Below are positions 54,312-62,441 of a stretch of DNA of 64,000 bases, piece by piece. Position numbers and translations under genes: made by a program. Numbering within the stretch: the first letter of the stretch is position 1; every line of letters starts with the position of its first letter. The stretch spans positions 682,001 through 746,000 of the forward strand of contig OZ220472.1 of the NCBI GenBank assembly GCA_965115995.1. Direction: 5' to 3'. The notes beneath the pieces are model-generated. The model saw only the letters and a program-made list of their open reading frames with translations, did no database searches and was not told the DNA's origin. This DNA is from Poriferisodalis sp026713105. Lineage in GTDB: Bacteria > Actinomycetota > Acidimicrobiia > Acidimicrobiales > Poriferisodalaceae.

Positions 54312-55304
54312 ATGGCCGTGCGCGACGAGACGCTGCTCGTCCCGACTCTTAGACACGCGTCGACAGCGGCGGAAGTGCTCGCCGCCGAAGGCGCAGCGGC
54401 GGTGCTCGTGTTCGGGTCGGTCGCGGACGGCACATCTCGGGCGGGAAGCGACATCGACCTGGTGGCGGTGTTCGACGACATCGACTACGACGAGCGGTAC
54501 CCGCTCAGGTGGAGGCTCGAAGCTCGATGCGTCGCCGCTGTGGGCGTTCCCGTCGACGTGCACGTCACTGACCGGCCCGAGTGGAAGCATCGCGTCGGGC
54601 AGGTGGCGTCATCGTTCGAGGGGAGCGTCGCCCGCCGAGCCGAAGTCCTGCTCGAACGCGAGCCGCTGCCCGGCGCAGTGGACTGGGGCAAGGAGATCGG
54701 CATGCCCGACAGCGACCTGAACGAAGCCGTCGAACGGCTCAACGACGTGTGCCAGTCACTTGGGGACATGGCAGTCGCCTGTCGGCAACGTGTCGGCGAG
54801 ATCATGCTTGCCGACGGTCACAACACAGTCGTGCCCAGGGTGCGGATGGCCCGCTTGCGCTCCCTGTGCGCTGCTGCGTCGATGACGATCGAGCATGCTC
54901 TCAAGGCGTGGCACGCCGCGAACGGGGTCCCTTCGGAACGCACTCACAGCATCGCCAGGCTGCTGGCCTCGGCGGGACCGCTCCCGGCTGCGCTCGAGGA
55001 AGCTCTCGCCCCGCTCGAAGCGAATACGCTGCGTCCGAGCCGTGAACGGTTCGATGACGTGTCGAGCTGGCGGATCGGCGGCACCTACCCGTCGGCTCTG
55101 CCGCGGACCGCCACCTCCGAACGAACAGAACGGCTCGCCAGGCTGCTAGCCCGAGCGGCGACGGTCACCGCCGAATCAACGCTCGAACGTGTCATCGCTG
55201 ACGGCGCCGACCCCGACAGCGAGACAGTCGCTGCCTGCATGGACGAGTTGAGTCGCGCTCAGGCAGTGCTCTCCGCAGGCGACCCGGTGAACGGCGCCCC
55301 GTAG
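54312..55304 (+). CDS. Fused MNT nucleotidyltransferase-HEPN protein
   Basis: A 330-residue protein from ATG 54312. Residues ~20-130 have a minimal nucleotidyltransferase domain with AVLVFGSVADGTSRAGSDID: Gly-Ser followed about ten residues later by Asp-x-Asp, the metal-binding pair, and a third acid in VPVDVHVTD. Residues ~150-320 are a helical HEPN-like domain with MTIEHALKAWHAANG and SERTHSIARLLASAG. In MntA-HepT toxin-antitoxin pairs these two are separate proteins, the MNT enzyme adenylylating and silencing the HEPN RNase; here they are one chain. Function as an anti-phage or stress module is inference. It sits inside a split ligase gene. Confidence 0.8.
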   Translation: MAVRDETLLVPTLRHASTAAEVLAAEGAAAVLVFGSVADGTSRAGSDIDLVAVFDDIDYDERYPLRWRLEARCVAAVGVPVDVHVTDRPEWKHRVGQVASSFEGSVARRAEVLLEREPLPGAVDWGKEIGMPDSDLNEAVERLNDVCQSLGDMAVACRQRVGEIMLADGHNTVVPRVRMARLRSLCAAASMTIEHALKAWHAANGVPSERTHSIARLLASAGPLPAALEEALAPLEANTLRPSRERFDDVSSWRIGGTYPSALPRTATSERTERLARLLARAATVTAESTLERVIADGADPDSETVAACMDELSRAQAVLSAGDPVNGAP

Positions 55305-55330
55305 CAAGCACTGCGGCTGCCGTCGTGGGG

Positions 55331-55447
55331 GTCACGCCCAGCCTCGACGAGCGCATGCACTGCCTGCAGCCCCGTGAGGATCGAGATGTCATGCTCAGGC
55401 GACGAACCACCGAAGCAGACCCCGACCCCGACCCCGACATCGGTCAT
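55331..55447 (-). pseudogene. Ddl-like ligase, copy A, displaced N-terminal fragment
   Basis: From ATG 55445-55447 the minus strand reads MTDVGVGVGVCFGGSSPEHD and continues ISILTGLQAVHALVEAGRDP, matching the start of the intact ligase (MTRPGICFGGPSPEHD); the match stops at about 55329. Near the start a short GACCCC-type hexamer is repeated three times on the plus strand, giving the extra GVGV residues. With the body at 53206-54117 it accounts for one ancestral gene that lost 64 bases and gained the insert. Confidence 0.85.
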
Positions 55448-55620
55448 GCGCGCGCCCGCCGCATCTTCATTGTGCGCAGTGTCGTGGCCGTGTGGACCAT
55501 GTTGTCATGGTGGTGCAACTGTTCACGTGTTTCTCGATCGCGCAGGTCGTGGCGGGCCTCGGACACCGAAGGGCGCCCGTCGCCGGCCAATTCACCTCGG
55601 GTCTGGCACAGACCTCAACG
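55448..55620. repeat. Upstream flank of ligase copy A, duplicated at 59532-59720
   Basis: Blocks such as CGCGCCCGCCGCATCTTCA, ATGTTGTCATGG, GTTTCTCGATCG, CGTCGCCGG and TCACCTCGGGTCTGGCACAGA recur in order, with substitutions, at 59532-59720 upstream of the intact ligase. This shows the duplication includes the region 5' of the ligase. No reliable gene is seen in it. Confidence 0.7.
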
Positions 55621-55659
55621 GGGTAAGCGCCCCAAGTCGGCGCGGCAAGTGAGCGCTGT

Positions 55660-56010
55660 TTCGCCGACGCTGTGGCGGGACGGTATCGGGTGAAGTCTGC
55701 TGCATCGCGCAGCATGTGCCATCACCTGACCATCCGATGGATGCGCTGGGCCGCTATGGCGGACCTGGCACGTGCGGCCTCGGCGCCTCCCGTTTTTCCA
55801 CTTTTCTAATGGGGTGTGTTTTCTAACGCGGTGTGCGACTTTCGTGTTCTGAGAGAGGCGTACCGTCGGCAACAAGAAGGCTCGAGTGAATCTCACCAAC
55901 TTGAGCCAGGACGCGATAGGAACGAATCATGCAACCTGACCACCACCTCGTCACCAAGCCGCCGCGAGGCGATCCTCCAAGACGTCGCCTTCCTCGAATC
56001 TTCGCTGCAA
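55660..56010. repeat. Promoter/leader module, copy R2
   Basis: Second close copy of the module at 50114-50470. Its left arm encodes only a degenerate stub in place of the Cys-rich lipoprotein start, and its right arm supplies ATG 55929 with the leader MQPDHHLVTKPPRGDPPR, here uninterrupted (CGA where R1 has TGA). Shared blocks include TTTTCTAACGCGGTGTGCG and GGCAACAAGAAGGCTCGAG. Confidence 0.8.
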
Positions 56011-56624
56011 CTCTGATCACCGTCGCTGTAGCGGCGTTCTTGAACATAATTCTGATGGCGGCTCCATCGTCTGCAGCCGAGAGCGCGACCATCCCCGAAG
56101 CAGACTCGGCCGAGGGCGCGCCGGAGTGCGAAGGCGAGGACTGTCCCGAGATTGGGGAGACTCCTCCGCCCGCGGATTCCGAGTTCGTCGAGCGGCTGCC
56201 GCCAAGAGAGGTACTCGCGCGACTCCCGGAGGCCCAACAGGACGGTGCCGGTAGCTGGACGTTCACTGTCGGGCGAGGCACCGACGGCCACTATTGCAAT
56301 TCGTTCTACATTCATCACGTCAGCTATACCTTCAACTACGACGATGGCAACTACACCAGAATCCATGTCGAACCCACATGGCTGTATCGGACCTTCGTCG
56401 CAGGGGACCTGATAACTGACGGTTGGGCTTGGAATGCCCTCGCGAACTGCATCAGCAGCGGAGGTCCGCATGGCATATACGTGCGCAGCTGGGACGCCAT
56501 CGAAGACCAGTTCCTATGCCATGCAGCCGTCGGCCCGCTTGCAGGTCGCTCGTGGGACCTCGAAGGCCACCGTGAGGCAACTGACAACCCGCTCACTTGG
56601 GCCATCAACCTGTGCAACTGGTGA
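55929..56624 (+). CDS. Secreted protein with DUF2599-like C-terminal domain
   Basis: A 231-residue protein from ATG 55929. After the shared leader comes a hydrophobic helix (RIFAATLITVAVAAFLNIIL) and an Ala-rich cleavage zone (AAPSSAAES), then an acidic stretch. The C-terminal ~110 residues contain SWDAIEDQFLCHAAVGPLAG, RSWDLEGHREATDN and the ending INLCNW, resembling DUF2599 of actinobacterial secreted proteins, with paired cysteines. It occupies the position held by the protease in the first cassette copy. Its stop overlaps the next gene's GTG as GTGA, so they are coupled. Confidence 0.72.
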   Translation: MQPDHHLVTKPPRGDPPRRRLPRIFAATLITVAVAAFLNIILMAAPSSAAESATIPEADSAEGAPECEGEDCPEIGETPPPADSEFVERLPPREVLARLPEAQQDGAGSWTFTVGRGTDGHYCNSFYIHHVSYTFNYDDGNYTRIHVEPTWLYRTFVAGDLITDGWAWNALANCISSGGPHGIYVRSWDAIEDQFLCHAAVGPLAGRSWDLEGHREATDNPLTWAINLCNW

Positions 56625-56971
56625 GCCAGGTCACCACGCTCAGGCAGCGCTCCTTACGCGTGCTGCGCAGTTTGGGGCCTGCTGAGGGGGTGGCAGTCTG
56701 GCTGCTGACCACGGCCCTTGGGTCGATTGTCGTGGTGGCGGCGTTTCTCGTTCCGTGGCTGACAGACGTGTTCGAGGTGTGCGACCCGTTCCACGAGTCG
56801 GCTAACACCCCGTACGGCTGGACGGTCGCGTGCGGGTCGATGGCCGCTTCGCTGGTCTTTGCTCGGCTGATCGGATCGAAGCCGGTGATGTGGTTGGCTT
56901 GGGGTTCGCTACCGTTGCATTGGCTCGTGTGGCACTGGCTACTGACCCCCAATGACTCTTGGTGCATTTGA
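56621..56971 (+). CDS. Small membrane protein coupled to the DUF2599-like gene
   Basis: Start GTG 56621 overlaps the preceding stop; the 116-residue product has three hydrophobic segments: VWLLTTALGSIVVVAAFLVP, ACGSMAASLVFARLI and VMWLAWGSLPLHWLVWHWLL. A cysteine pair flanks the first loop (EVCDPFHESANTPYGWTVAC). No family recognised. Likely partner of the upstream secreted protein. Confidence 0.6.
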   Translation: MSQVTTLRQRSLRVLRSLGPAEGVAVWLLTTALGSIVVVAAFLVPWLTDVFEVCDPFHESANTPYGWTVACGSMAASLVFARLIGSKPVMWLAWGSLPLHWLVWHWLLTPNDSWCI

Positions 56972-57104
56972 CCAACAGATGCGAACATCAGTGAAGCCAA
57001 CCACTCCCACAATGCAAGGCCACGGCGGGAATAGTGGTGAATCCGTAAGACTACAATATGCCAATGGCACCGCGTCGCGGAACTGAGTAGACGGCATCGA
57101 GTCG

Positions 57105-58346
57105 ATGTGGTCGCGGGCTTCGCGAGCCGTCGTAGGAGTCTTGATCTGTTCGATACTTCTCGTGTTGGGTTGCGCTCCAACTCCACAGGACGCTGCGCGC
57201 CAGCAGGAAGAGCAGTACCGATTGACTGATGATGAGGCCCTTGCCGCTGTGATTACGGAACAGGTCCCAACTTCTGCGTTCGCAAGCACTACAACACTTG
57301 GAACGACTAATGTGATCTTCGCTCCTCACCCCGATGACATTTTGCCTCTGCCGTGGGCCGATTTCCATGAAATGTATGAACTCACCAGTTTCGACGGCGA
57401 TTCCATGGAAATTGCTGGCAGGCTAGAGATTGAAGGCAGATGCGCATTTATTGATTTTCGACCTCCCTACTCGTCAATTGTAGAAGAGCCGAGCCGCTTA
57501 GTCCTTGCCTTGCCTCGCGGAAGATTCCAGTACGATGAGTCGAAGGGCGAACTTTGGATGCACTACGGGGATCGGCAAATTGAAGGACCGATCCGTGTCG
57601 GTGAACGCATCGATTTCGGGAGTTCTTACGGTAATCGGCGCAGCGAGGCTTGTGGCAATGAGATCATTGTTTGGACGCACTCCATCTGGGGCTGCAGGCG
57701 TCACTTCTCGGTACAGCATCCTTTGTGCGAGATCGAAGAATATGCTCGACGTCATAGCATTCATCGTGATGAGGCCCGACGGCGCATCGAACTCTTTCCA
57801 GCCCTGCAGGCTGCGTTTAAGGAATTGAGAGCAATCGAATCGGATCGGGCGGCCGGATGGGGCTTCGATCACGGGTCAGATTTCGCGGCGTGGTTCTTAC
57901 TGACAGGTCTTGAGCCACCGAGCGAGCCTGCTCTGGCTCTCGTCGATGAGCATGATGATCTTGAGATCCGAAACGGGGCCGAGACCAGCTATAGCCAGTT
58001 GCTTGATGCCCAGGCGGCCTTCGCCGACGGGCGGGACTTCCACTTGCCAATCGATGCCGACGTGGACAACATCGCACGCAACATTGCACGTTTCGAACTG
58101 GCCGATGTAGTCACCCGTAGTTGGATCGATCCCTCCGAAGGTCATCTCGGCATCGGTGTCGACACGGACTGGGTGCCGCGCCAAGTGGCCTCGGCGCTAT
58201 TGGCCAGCGAATACGGCAGCTACCCCGACGCTGCCTCTGTTCCGAGCTATATTCCACGCGAAGAACTGCTCGCAACTATCGTGCGCATCATCGCGCAACG
58301 CCTCGATGTCCCCCTGCTTGTGCAGCGCGCTTCGATGCGCCGTTGA
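57105..58346 (+). CDS. Lipoprotein with protease-propeptide-like domain, copy 2
   Basis: A 413-residue paralogue of the 51864-53099 lipoprotein. The signal ends in the lipobox LVLGC (RAVVGVLICSILLVLGC). The same beta-rich domain (NVIFAPHPDDILPLPWADF) and the propeptide-like C-terminal domain are present; the last ~50 residues (WIDPSEGHLGIGVDTDWVP, SALLASEYGSYPDAA) are almost unchanged from copy 1. The N-terminal 50 residues are unrelated between copies except for the lipobox. In this cassette no protease is adjacent, so a broader role than serving one protease is possible. Confidence 0.8.
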   Translation: MWSRASRAVVGVLICSILLVLGCAPTPQDAARQQEEQYRLTDDEALAAVITEQVPTSAFASTTTLGTTNVIFAPHPDDILPLPWADFHEMYELTSFDGDSMEIAGRLEIEGRCAFIDFRPPYSSIVEEPSRLVLALPRGRFQYDESKGELWMHYGDRQIEGPIRVGERIDFGSSYGNRRSEACGNEIIVWTHSIWGCRRHFSVQHPLCEIEEYARRHSIHRDEARRRIELFPALQAAFKELRAIESDRAAGWGFDHGSDFAAWFLLTGLEPPSEPALALVDEHDDLEIRNGAETSYSQLLDAQAAFADGRDFHLPIDADVDNIARNIARFELADVVTRSWIDPSEGHLGIGVDTDWVPRQVASALLASEYGSYPDAASVPSYIPREELLATIVRIIAQRLDVPLLVQRASMRR

Positions 58347-58406
58347 TCGGGAGTTCTGCTCTTGCGATACTTCGCTGTTGAATCGAAGTGTGTGCGGCAG
58401 GACTCG

Positions 58407-59531
58407 TTACGCCAGCTTCGCGGCGATGGACCCCACCGAGCGCAGGGCCGTGCCGTCGGCGCCTTGGGTCACGAATCGGCGTGTGGGTCCGTCGAGCGCT
58501 TCGGTGATGAGATCGTCGAGCAGCTCGATGAGGCTGTCTCCCTCGTGGGACCAGAAGTACCAGCTCAGCGAGCCGGGGATCGGGTTGATCTCGTTCACCC
58601 ACAGCCCGGCGGGGTCGTCGCCGCCGTTCCACAGGAAGTCGATGCGCATGACCGACCGGGCCATCACGAGATGGCTCACCTCGACCGCTGCAGCGCGCAG
58701 CGCCGACTCGATCGCGGGGGGCAGCGTGGCGGGCAGCTCTCGTGGCGCTGTGGCCATCCCGCCCCCGCCGGTGAGGTACTTCTCGGCGTAGGTGTAGATC
58801 GTGCTGTCGCTGCGCAGCGGCCGCTCCACCGCGCTCAGCCGAAGCTCCGGCCAGGTGCGCACCGAGATGTTCAGATCGATGATGTCGCTGAGGTACCGCT
58901 GCACGACAGCGCCGTCGCGCAGCAGCGGTGACGACCGTGCCAATGCCCGCGCCGTCGCGAGGTCAGCAACGATCTCGATGCCGATCGATGAGCCGCCGAA
59001 ACGCGGTTTCACGATGAGCGGTCCCTCCGACAACTCGGCTGCGGCGTCGTCGCCCCGCAGATCCTCGGTGAGCAGCCAGAGCGGCAGCGTCGGGAGTCCA
59101 GCGGCTTCGGTGGCGCCGCTGAATGCCAGCTTGTCCATGCAAATTGCCGCGCTGAGCTGTCCCGGACCGGTGTAGGCCAATCCCGCCAGATCCAGCAAGG
59201 CCGGCAGGCCGCCGTCCTCGCCGGGGCCGCCGTGACAGCAGTTGACCACGACATCGACCGGCAGCGGTCGACGACGCCGGTCTGCTCGCACAAACCCGCC
59301 GCCCGGGCGGGCGGCCAACTCGACTTCGGTTGCTGAGCGCGGCAGACCCTCTGCAAAGGCCGACGCCTCGATACGAGCCGGAACTTCGTGCCATGTGCCG
59401 ACCGGCGACCAGTACAGCGCCACTGGGTCGCGCCCAGCCTCGGCGAGCGCATGCACTGCCTGCAGCCCCGTGAGGATCGAGATGTCGTGCTCAGGCGACG
59501 GGCCGCCGAAGCAGATGCCGGGGCGGGTCAT
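58407..59531 (-). CDS. Ddl-like D-alanine-D-alanine ligase-family ATP-grasp enzyme, intact copy B
   Basis: Start ATG 59529-59531 (MTRPGICFGGPSPEHD) is chosen because copy A aligns there; the frame is open to 59546. The 374-residue product has the Ddl features CFGGPSPEHDISILTGLQAV, NCCHGGPGEDGGLPALLDLA, LAYTGPGQLSAAICMDK, the ATP-grasp strand GPLIVKPRFGGSSIGIEIV and the Mg-binding NEINPIPGSLSW. It should ligate two amino or hydroxy acids with ATP. A Mur ligase-like C-terminus upstream at the window edge suggests a wall or wall-like precursor pathway. It is divergent from classical Ddl, so the substrate is uncertain. Confidence 0.85.
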   Translation of the reverse strand: MTRPGICFGGPSPEHDISILTGLQAVHALAEAGRDPVALYWSPVGTWHEVPARIEASAFAEGLPRSATEVELAARPGGGFVRADRRRRPLPVDVVVNCCHGGPGEDGGLPALLDLAGLAYTGPGQLSAAICMDKLAFSGATEAAGLPTLPLWLLTEDLRGDDAAAELSEGPLIVKPRFGGSSIGIEIVADLATARALARSSPLLRDGAVVQRYLSDIIDLNISVRTWPELRLSAVERPLRSDSTIYTYAEKYLTGGGGMATAPRELPATLPPAIESALRAAAVEVSHLVMARSVMRIDFLWNGGDDPAGLWVNEINPIPGSLSWYFWSHEGDSLIELLDDLITEALDGPTRRFVTQGADGTALRSVGSIAAKLA

Positions 59532-59720
59532 ACGCCCGCCCGCCACATCTTCAGATCGCGCATGATTGCGGCCATGTGGGTCATGTTGTCATGGAGGCGC
59601 TATTGGTTACGCGTTTCTCGATCGATTGCGTCCCGGCGGCCTTCGGGTACCGAAGAATGGCCGTCGCCGGCTGATTCACTTCGGGCCTGGCACAGACTCG
59701 GGTTGTTATTGGAACGCTAG
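59532..59720. repeat. Upstream flank of ligase copy B, duplicated at 55448-55620
   Basis: Counterpart of the flank at 55448-55620; the shared blocks include CGCCCGCCCGCCACATCTTC, TCATGTTGTCATGG and GTTTCTCGATCG. The region holds no convincing gene and forms the leader of the ligase. The rest of 59721-59772 shows nothing recognisable. Confidence 0.65.
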
Positions 59721-59772
59721 GCTCCGCATGTGGAATCACACTGCCGAGTGTCGGTGACATTGCAAATCACCC

Positions 59773-60012
59773 ATGTCTGACCAGCACCGCCCGGCCCCGG
59801 AATCCATCGAGGCAGTGAGTGCTGCCAAACTCGTTCAGGACTATGCGCTAGGTCGCGCAGTTCCGCAGCGAAGAACACTCGCTGACGAGCCCCGCGCGGA
59901 CATGGACCAACTCATGCCAACACGTCGGCGAGCCGACGTGATTTGGCAGGTGAGCGCTGTCTTGGTGTTGTGCCTAGTCGTTGCGATTGCAGCCGCTGCG
60001 ACTCTCTTCTAG
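59773..60012 (+). CDS. Possible small tail-anchored protein
   Basis: A 79-residue frame from ATG 59773: a polar, Arg-rich N-terminal 55 residues (VSAAKLVQDYALGRAVPQRR) and a C-terminal hydrophobic helix VIWQVSAVLVLCLVVAIAAA. No family known and no clear ribosome-binding site. The composition and helix make it plausible. The following 60013-60270 holds only degenerate sequence. Confidence 0.45.
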   Translation: MSDQHRPAPESIEAVSAAKLVQDYALGRAVPQRRTLADEPRADMDQLMPTRRRADVIWQVSAVLVLCLVVAIAAAATLF

Positions 60013-60269
60013 CAGAGTGCCAAAGCAAGACCAGGATTGAATCACTCTGGTTCGCGCTGAAGCGCTTATGGAGGAAGCGCCAATAGGCGCTGACCTGCGG
60101 AAACGCTCAGCCGATCCGCTGTGTCGAGTGACACTTCCCCCCGTCGACCGGTCAGTCCCGAATTTGGCGCGTGTTTTGTATTTGTGCTGGTCAGCGGGGC
60201 GCGGCGGGTGAGTGTTGCCACTTCATCGTCGCAGCACTCCCGGGCCCTGTGATGGATCACCCGCATATC

Positions 60270-61066
60270 TACATCAGTGCTCCCAGCTGAGAGTGGCGAG
60301 CTCGAGGTCGTCGATCGTGCGCCAGGGGTCTTGCCGGGGCCGCGGATCAGCTCGGTCTTGTAGAGCGAGCAGTCGGCCTCGGCGAGCGCGTTGGCATATG
60401 AGTCCCCGACCGACCCGATCGAGGGAACGGCGCCGATCCCCTCGAGGCGCTCGCCGTCGCGGACGCTGGTGAACCCGCTGTCGGCGTCTGTGCGCGCGAC
60501 GAGTCCTTCGAGGCGGGCGCCGCGTGCCCAGCGGGCCATCTCCAAGGCGTCGAGCATCATCTGGGTGCGCATATTCGCGGCGACCCGCCAGCCCACGATA
60601 CGGCGGCTGTGGGCGTCGGTGACGACACGCATAGGCCACCACCGACCAGGTGGCCAGATGGGTCAGATCGGCGACCCACAGCCGGTTCGGCGCGTCGGCG
60701 GCGAAGTGCCGCTCGACGAGGTCGGGCGGCCGTGCGGCTTGGGGGTCCGCCCGAGTGGTGCGCACCCGTTTTTCCCGCTTGACGCCCCCGATATCGAACA
60801 GGCGCATCAGGCGGGCGACTTGGTCGCGGCCGATGTCGTGACCGGCTCGCCGGGCGGCGACCCCGCAGCTTGAGCGCCCCATAGACGGAGTAGTTGGCCT
60901 GCCACAGCGCCAACAGCAGCGGCATCATCTTCCCATCGCGCCTGGACCGCTGCGACGGCGGCCGTCGCTTCGCTGACCAATACGCGCACGGAGCCACCTG
61001 CAACGCAGCGCAGACGGGCTCGACCCCGAACTCTTCGCGGTTCGCGTCGACGAACTCGACGGTCAT
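60270..61066 (-). pseudogene. IS3-family transposase orfB, frameshifted remnant
   Basis: Three overlapping minus-strand frames together spell one orfB: MTVEFVDANREEFGVEPVCA and YWSAKRRPPS (N-terminus), ARLMRLFDIGGVKREKRVRT with LWVADLTHLATWSVVAYAC (first catalytic Asp), and SVGDSYANALAEADCSLYKT-type segments (the final Glu) further on. At least two frameshifts separate them. The usual HSDRGSQYTS segment has decayed to TDADSGFTSVR. The end after WRTIDDLELATLSW is lost. Cannot encode an active enzyme. Confidence 0.85.
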
Positions 61067-61149
61067 CGCTGTCGGCGGTCGAGACCCCTACCCGAAAAGA
61101 ACCGGACCTTAGGCCTGTCAGAAAGATCGTGTAAACGGCGTGGTCAGAG

Positions 61150-61950
61150 GGTCCCTGGCTGGGTGCTGGGGATCAGCGGCCAGTCGATCTACACGTGGCG
61201 ACGCCAGGCGCGCATCGACGCTGGGATCGAGACGGGTATGACGACCGCGGAGCACGCCGAGCTTTCAGCGTTGCGCAAACGGATCCGCGAGCTCGAGACC
61301 GATCTGGCGATCCATCGTCGGGCGACCGAGCTGCTGAAGGGGGACGCCGACCCAAGAGCAGGTTCGCGGCCATAAAGGTGATGGCCGCAGAAGGACTCCC
61401 CGTCGAGCTGGGGTGTGGCCTGCTGGGGATGTCGGTGTCGGGCTATTGCGGCTGGCTTGGCCGCCCGCCCTCGGCGCGGTCGATCCGCCACGGGTGGCTG
61501 AGCGACGTCATCGCGGCGGTTCACGCCGGCTCCCCGCAGACCTACTGCGCCGTTCGGGTGCATGCCGAGTTCACCATGGGCCGCGGCATCGCGGTGTGCC
61601 GCCACACCGTCGAGATCCTGATGCGACGGGCCGGGCTGCGGAGCATCTCGGGGCGGCCCAAGTTCCGCAAGGTCCCCAACGTGGCGACAGCGGCGGATCT
61701 CGTGGACCGCGAATTCGCCCGAGCCGAGCCCGACCGGCTGTGGGTCACCGACATCACCGAGCACCCCACCCGCGAACCCAAGGTCTACTGCGCGGTGGTG
61801 TTGGACACTTTCAGCCGCCGCGTCGTGGCCTGGTCGATCGACTCACGGCCCGCAGAGTCACTGGCCGCCAACGCCTTGGGCATGGCGATCGACGGCCGCA
61901 ACCCCACAGCGGGCGAGACCGTGATTCACAGCGACCAGGGCACCCAGGGT
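61150..61950 (+). pseudogene. IS3-family element, orfA end and truncated orfB
   Basis: Plus strand 61163-61372 encodes the C-terminal part of an orfA (LGISGQSIYTWRRQARIDAG and a leucine-zipper-like ELSALRKRIRELETDLAIHR). An overlapping -1-type frame from ~61350 encodes orfB: GLPVELGCGLLGMSVSGYCG, then PDRLWVTDITEHPTREPKVY with the first Asp, and ETVIHSDQGTQ with the second. Just after HSDQGTQ the sequence changes to IS30-type DNA, so the last third with the catalytic Glu is gone. Confidence 0.85.
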
Positions 61951-61954
61951 GGGA

Positions 61955-62300
61955 TCAAGGAGTCGTCGCAACACCGTCGTGTTGAGCGGACAGTAGTTCG
62001 TCGAGAGCTTCGGCTGGGGTCTTCCAGCTGAGGGTTTTGCGGGGCCGGGTGTTGAGTGCGAGAGCGACTGCTTCGAGGTCTTGTCGTGGGTGGCGGGCGA
62101 GGTCGGTGCCTTTTGGGAAGTATTGGCGGAGGAGTCCGTTCGTGTTCTCGCTGGTGCCGCGCTGCCGGGGGCTGTGCGGGTGGCAGAAGTAGATCTCGAG
62201 GCCGGTGTCGATGCGGAGCTGAGCGTGCTGGGCCATTTCGGCGCCTTGGTCCCAGGTCAGCGAGCGTCCGGAGCTGGTCGGGCAGCGCAGCGAGTGTCAT
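61955..62300 (-). pseudogene. IS30-family transposase, 3' fragment inserted in the IS3 element
   Basis: The minus frame gives SLTWDQGAEMAQHAQLRID, FCHPHSPRQRGTSENTNGLL, RQYFPKGTDL and LNTRPRKTLSWKTPAEALDE, the highly conserved C-terminal catalytic part of IS30 transposases, ending at 61955. Similarity on the 5' side stops near 62300 after one frame change. It lies next to the break in the IS3 orfB, which suggests a nested insertion followed by deletion. 62300-62441 shows only unrecognised sequence. Confidence 0.85.
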
Positions 62301-62441
62301 GTGCGGGCGCACCGAGAAGGTTCAGCAGGCTCGAGGCGTGAGCGACTGCCGCAGCACATGCAGGTACCGCCACCAGTTTGCTGATAATCGTGCTATTGCA
62401 CGGTACAGCGACTGGTGGCAGCACGCCTGCTTGGATTGCCG

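Noticed and set aside
55615..55899. Minus-strand frame conserved between R1 and R2 (starting VRFTRAFLLPTVRL)
   Set aside because: The amino-acid similarity follows from near-identical DNA of the promoter module. In R1 the same frame only leads into the lipoprotein whose better start is at 50150, and no ribosome-binding site supports the longer start.
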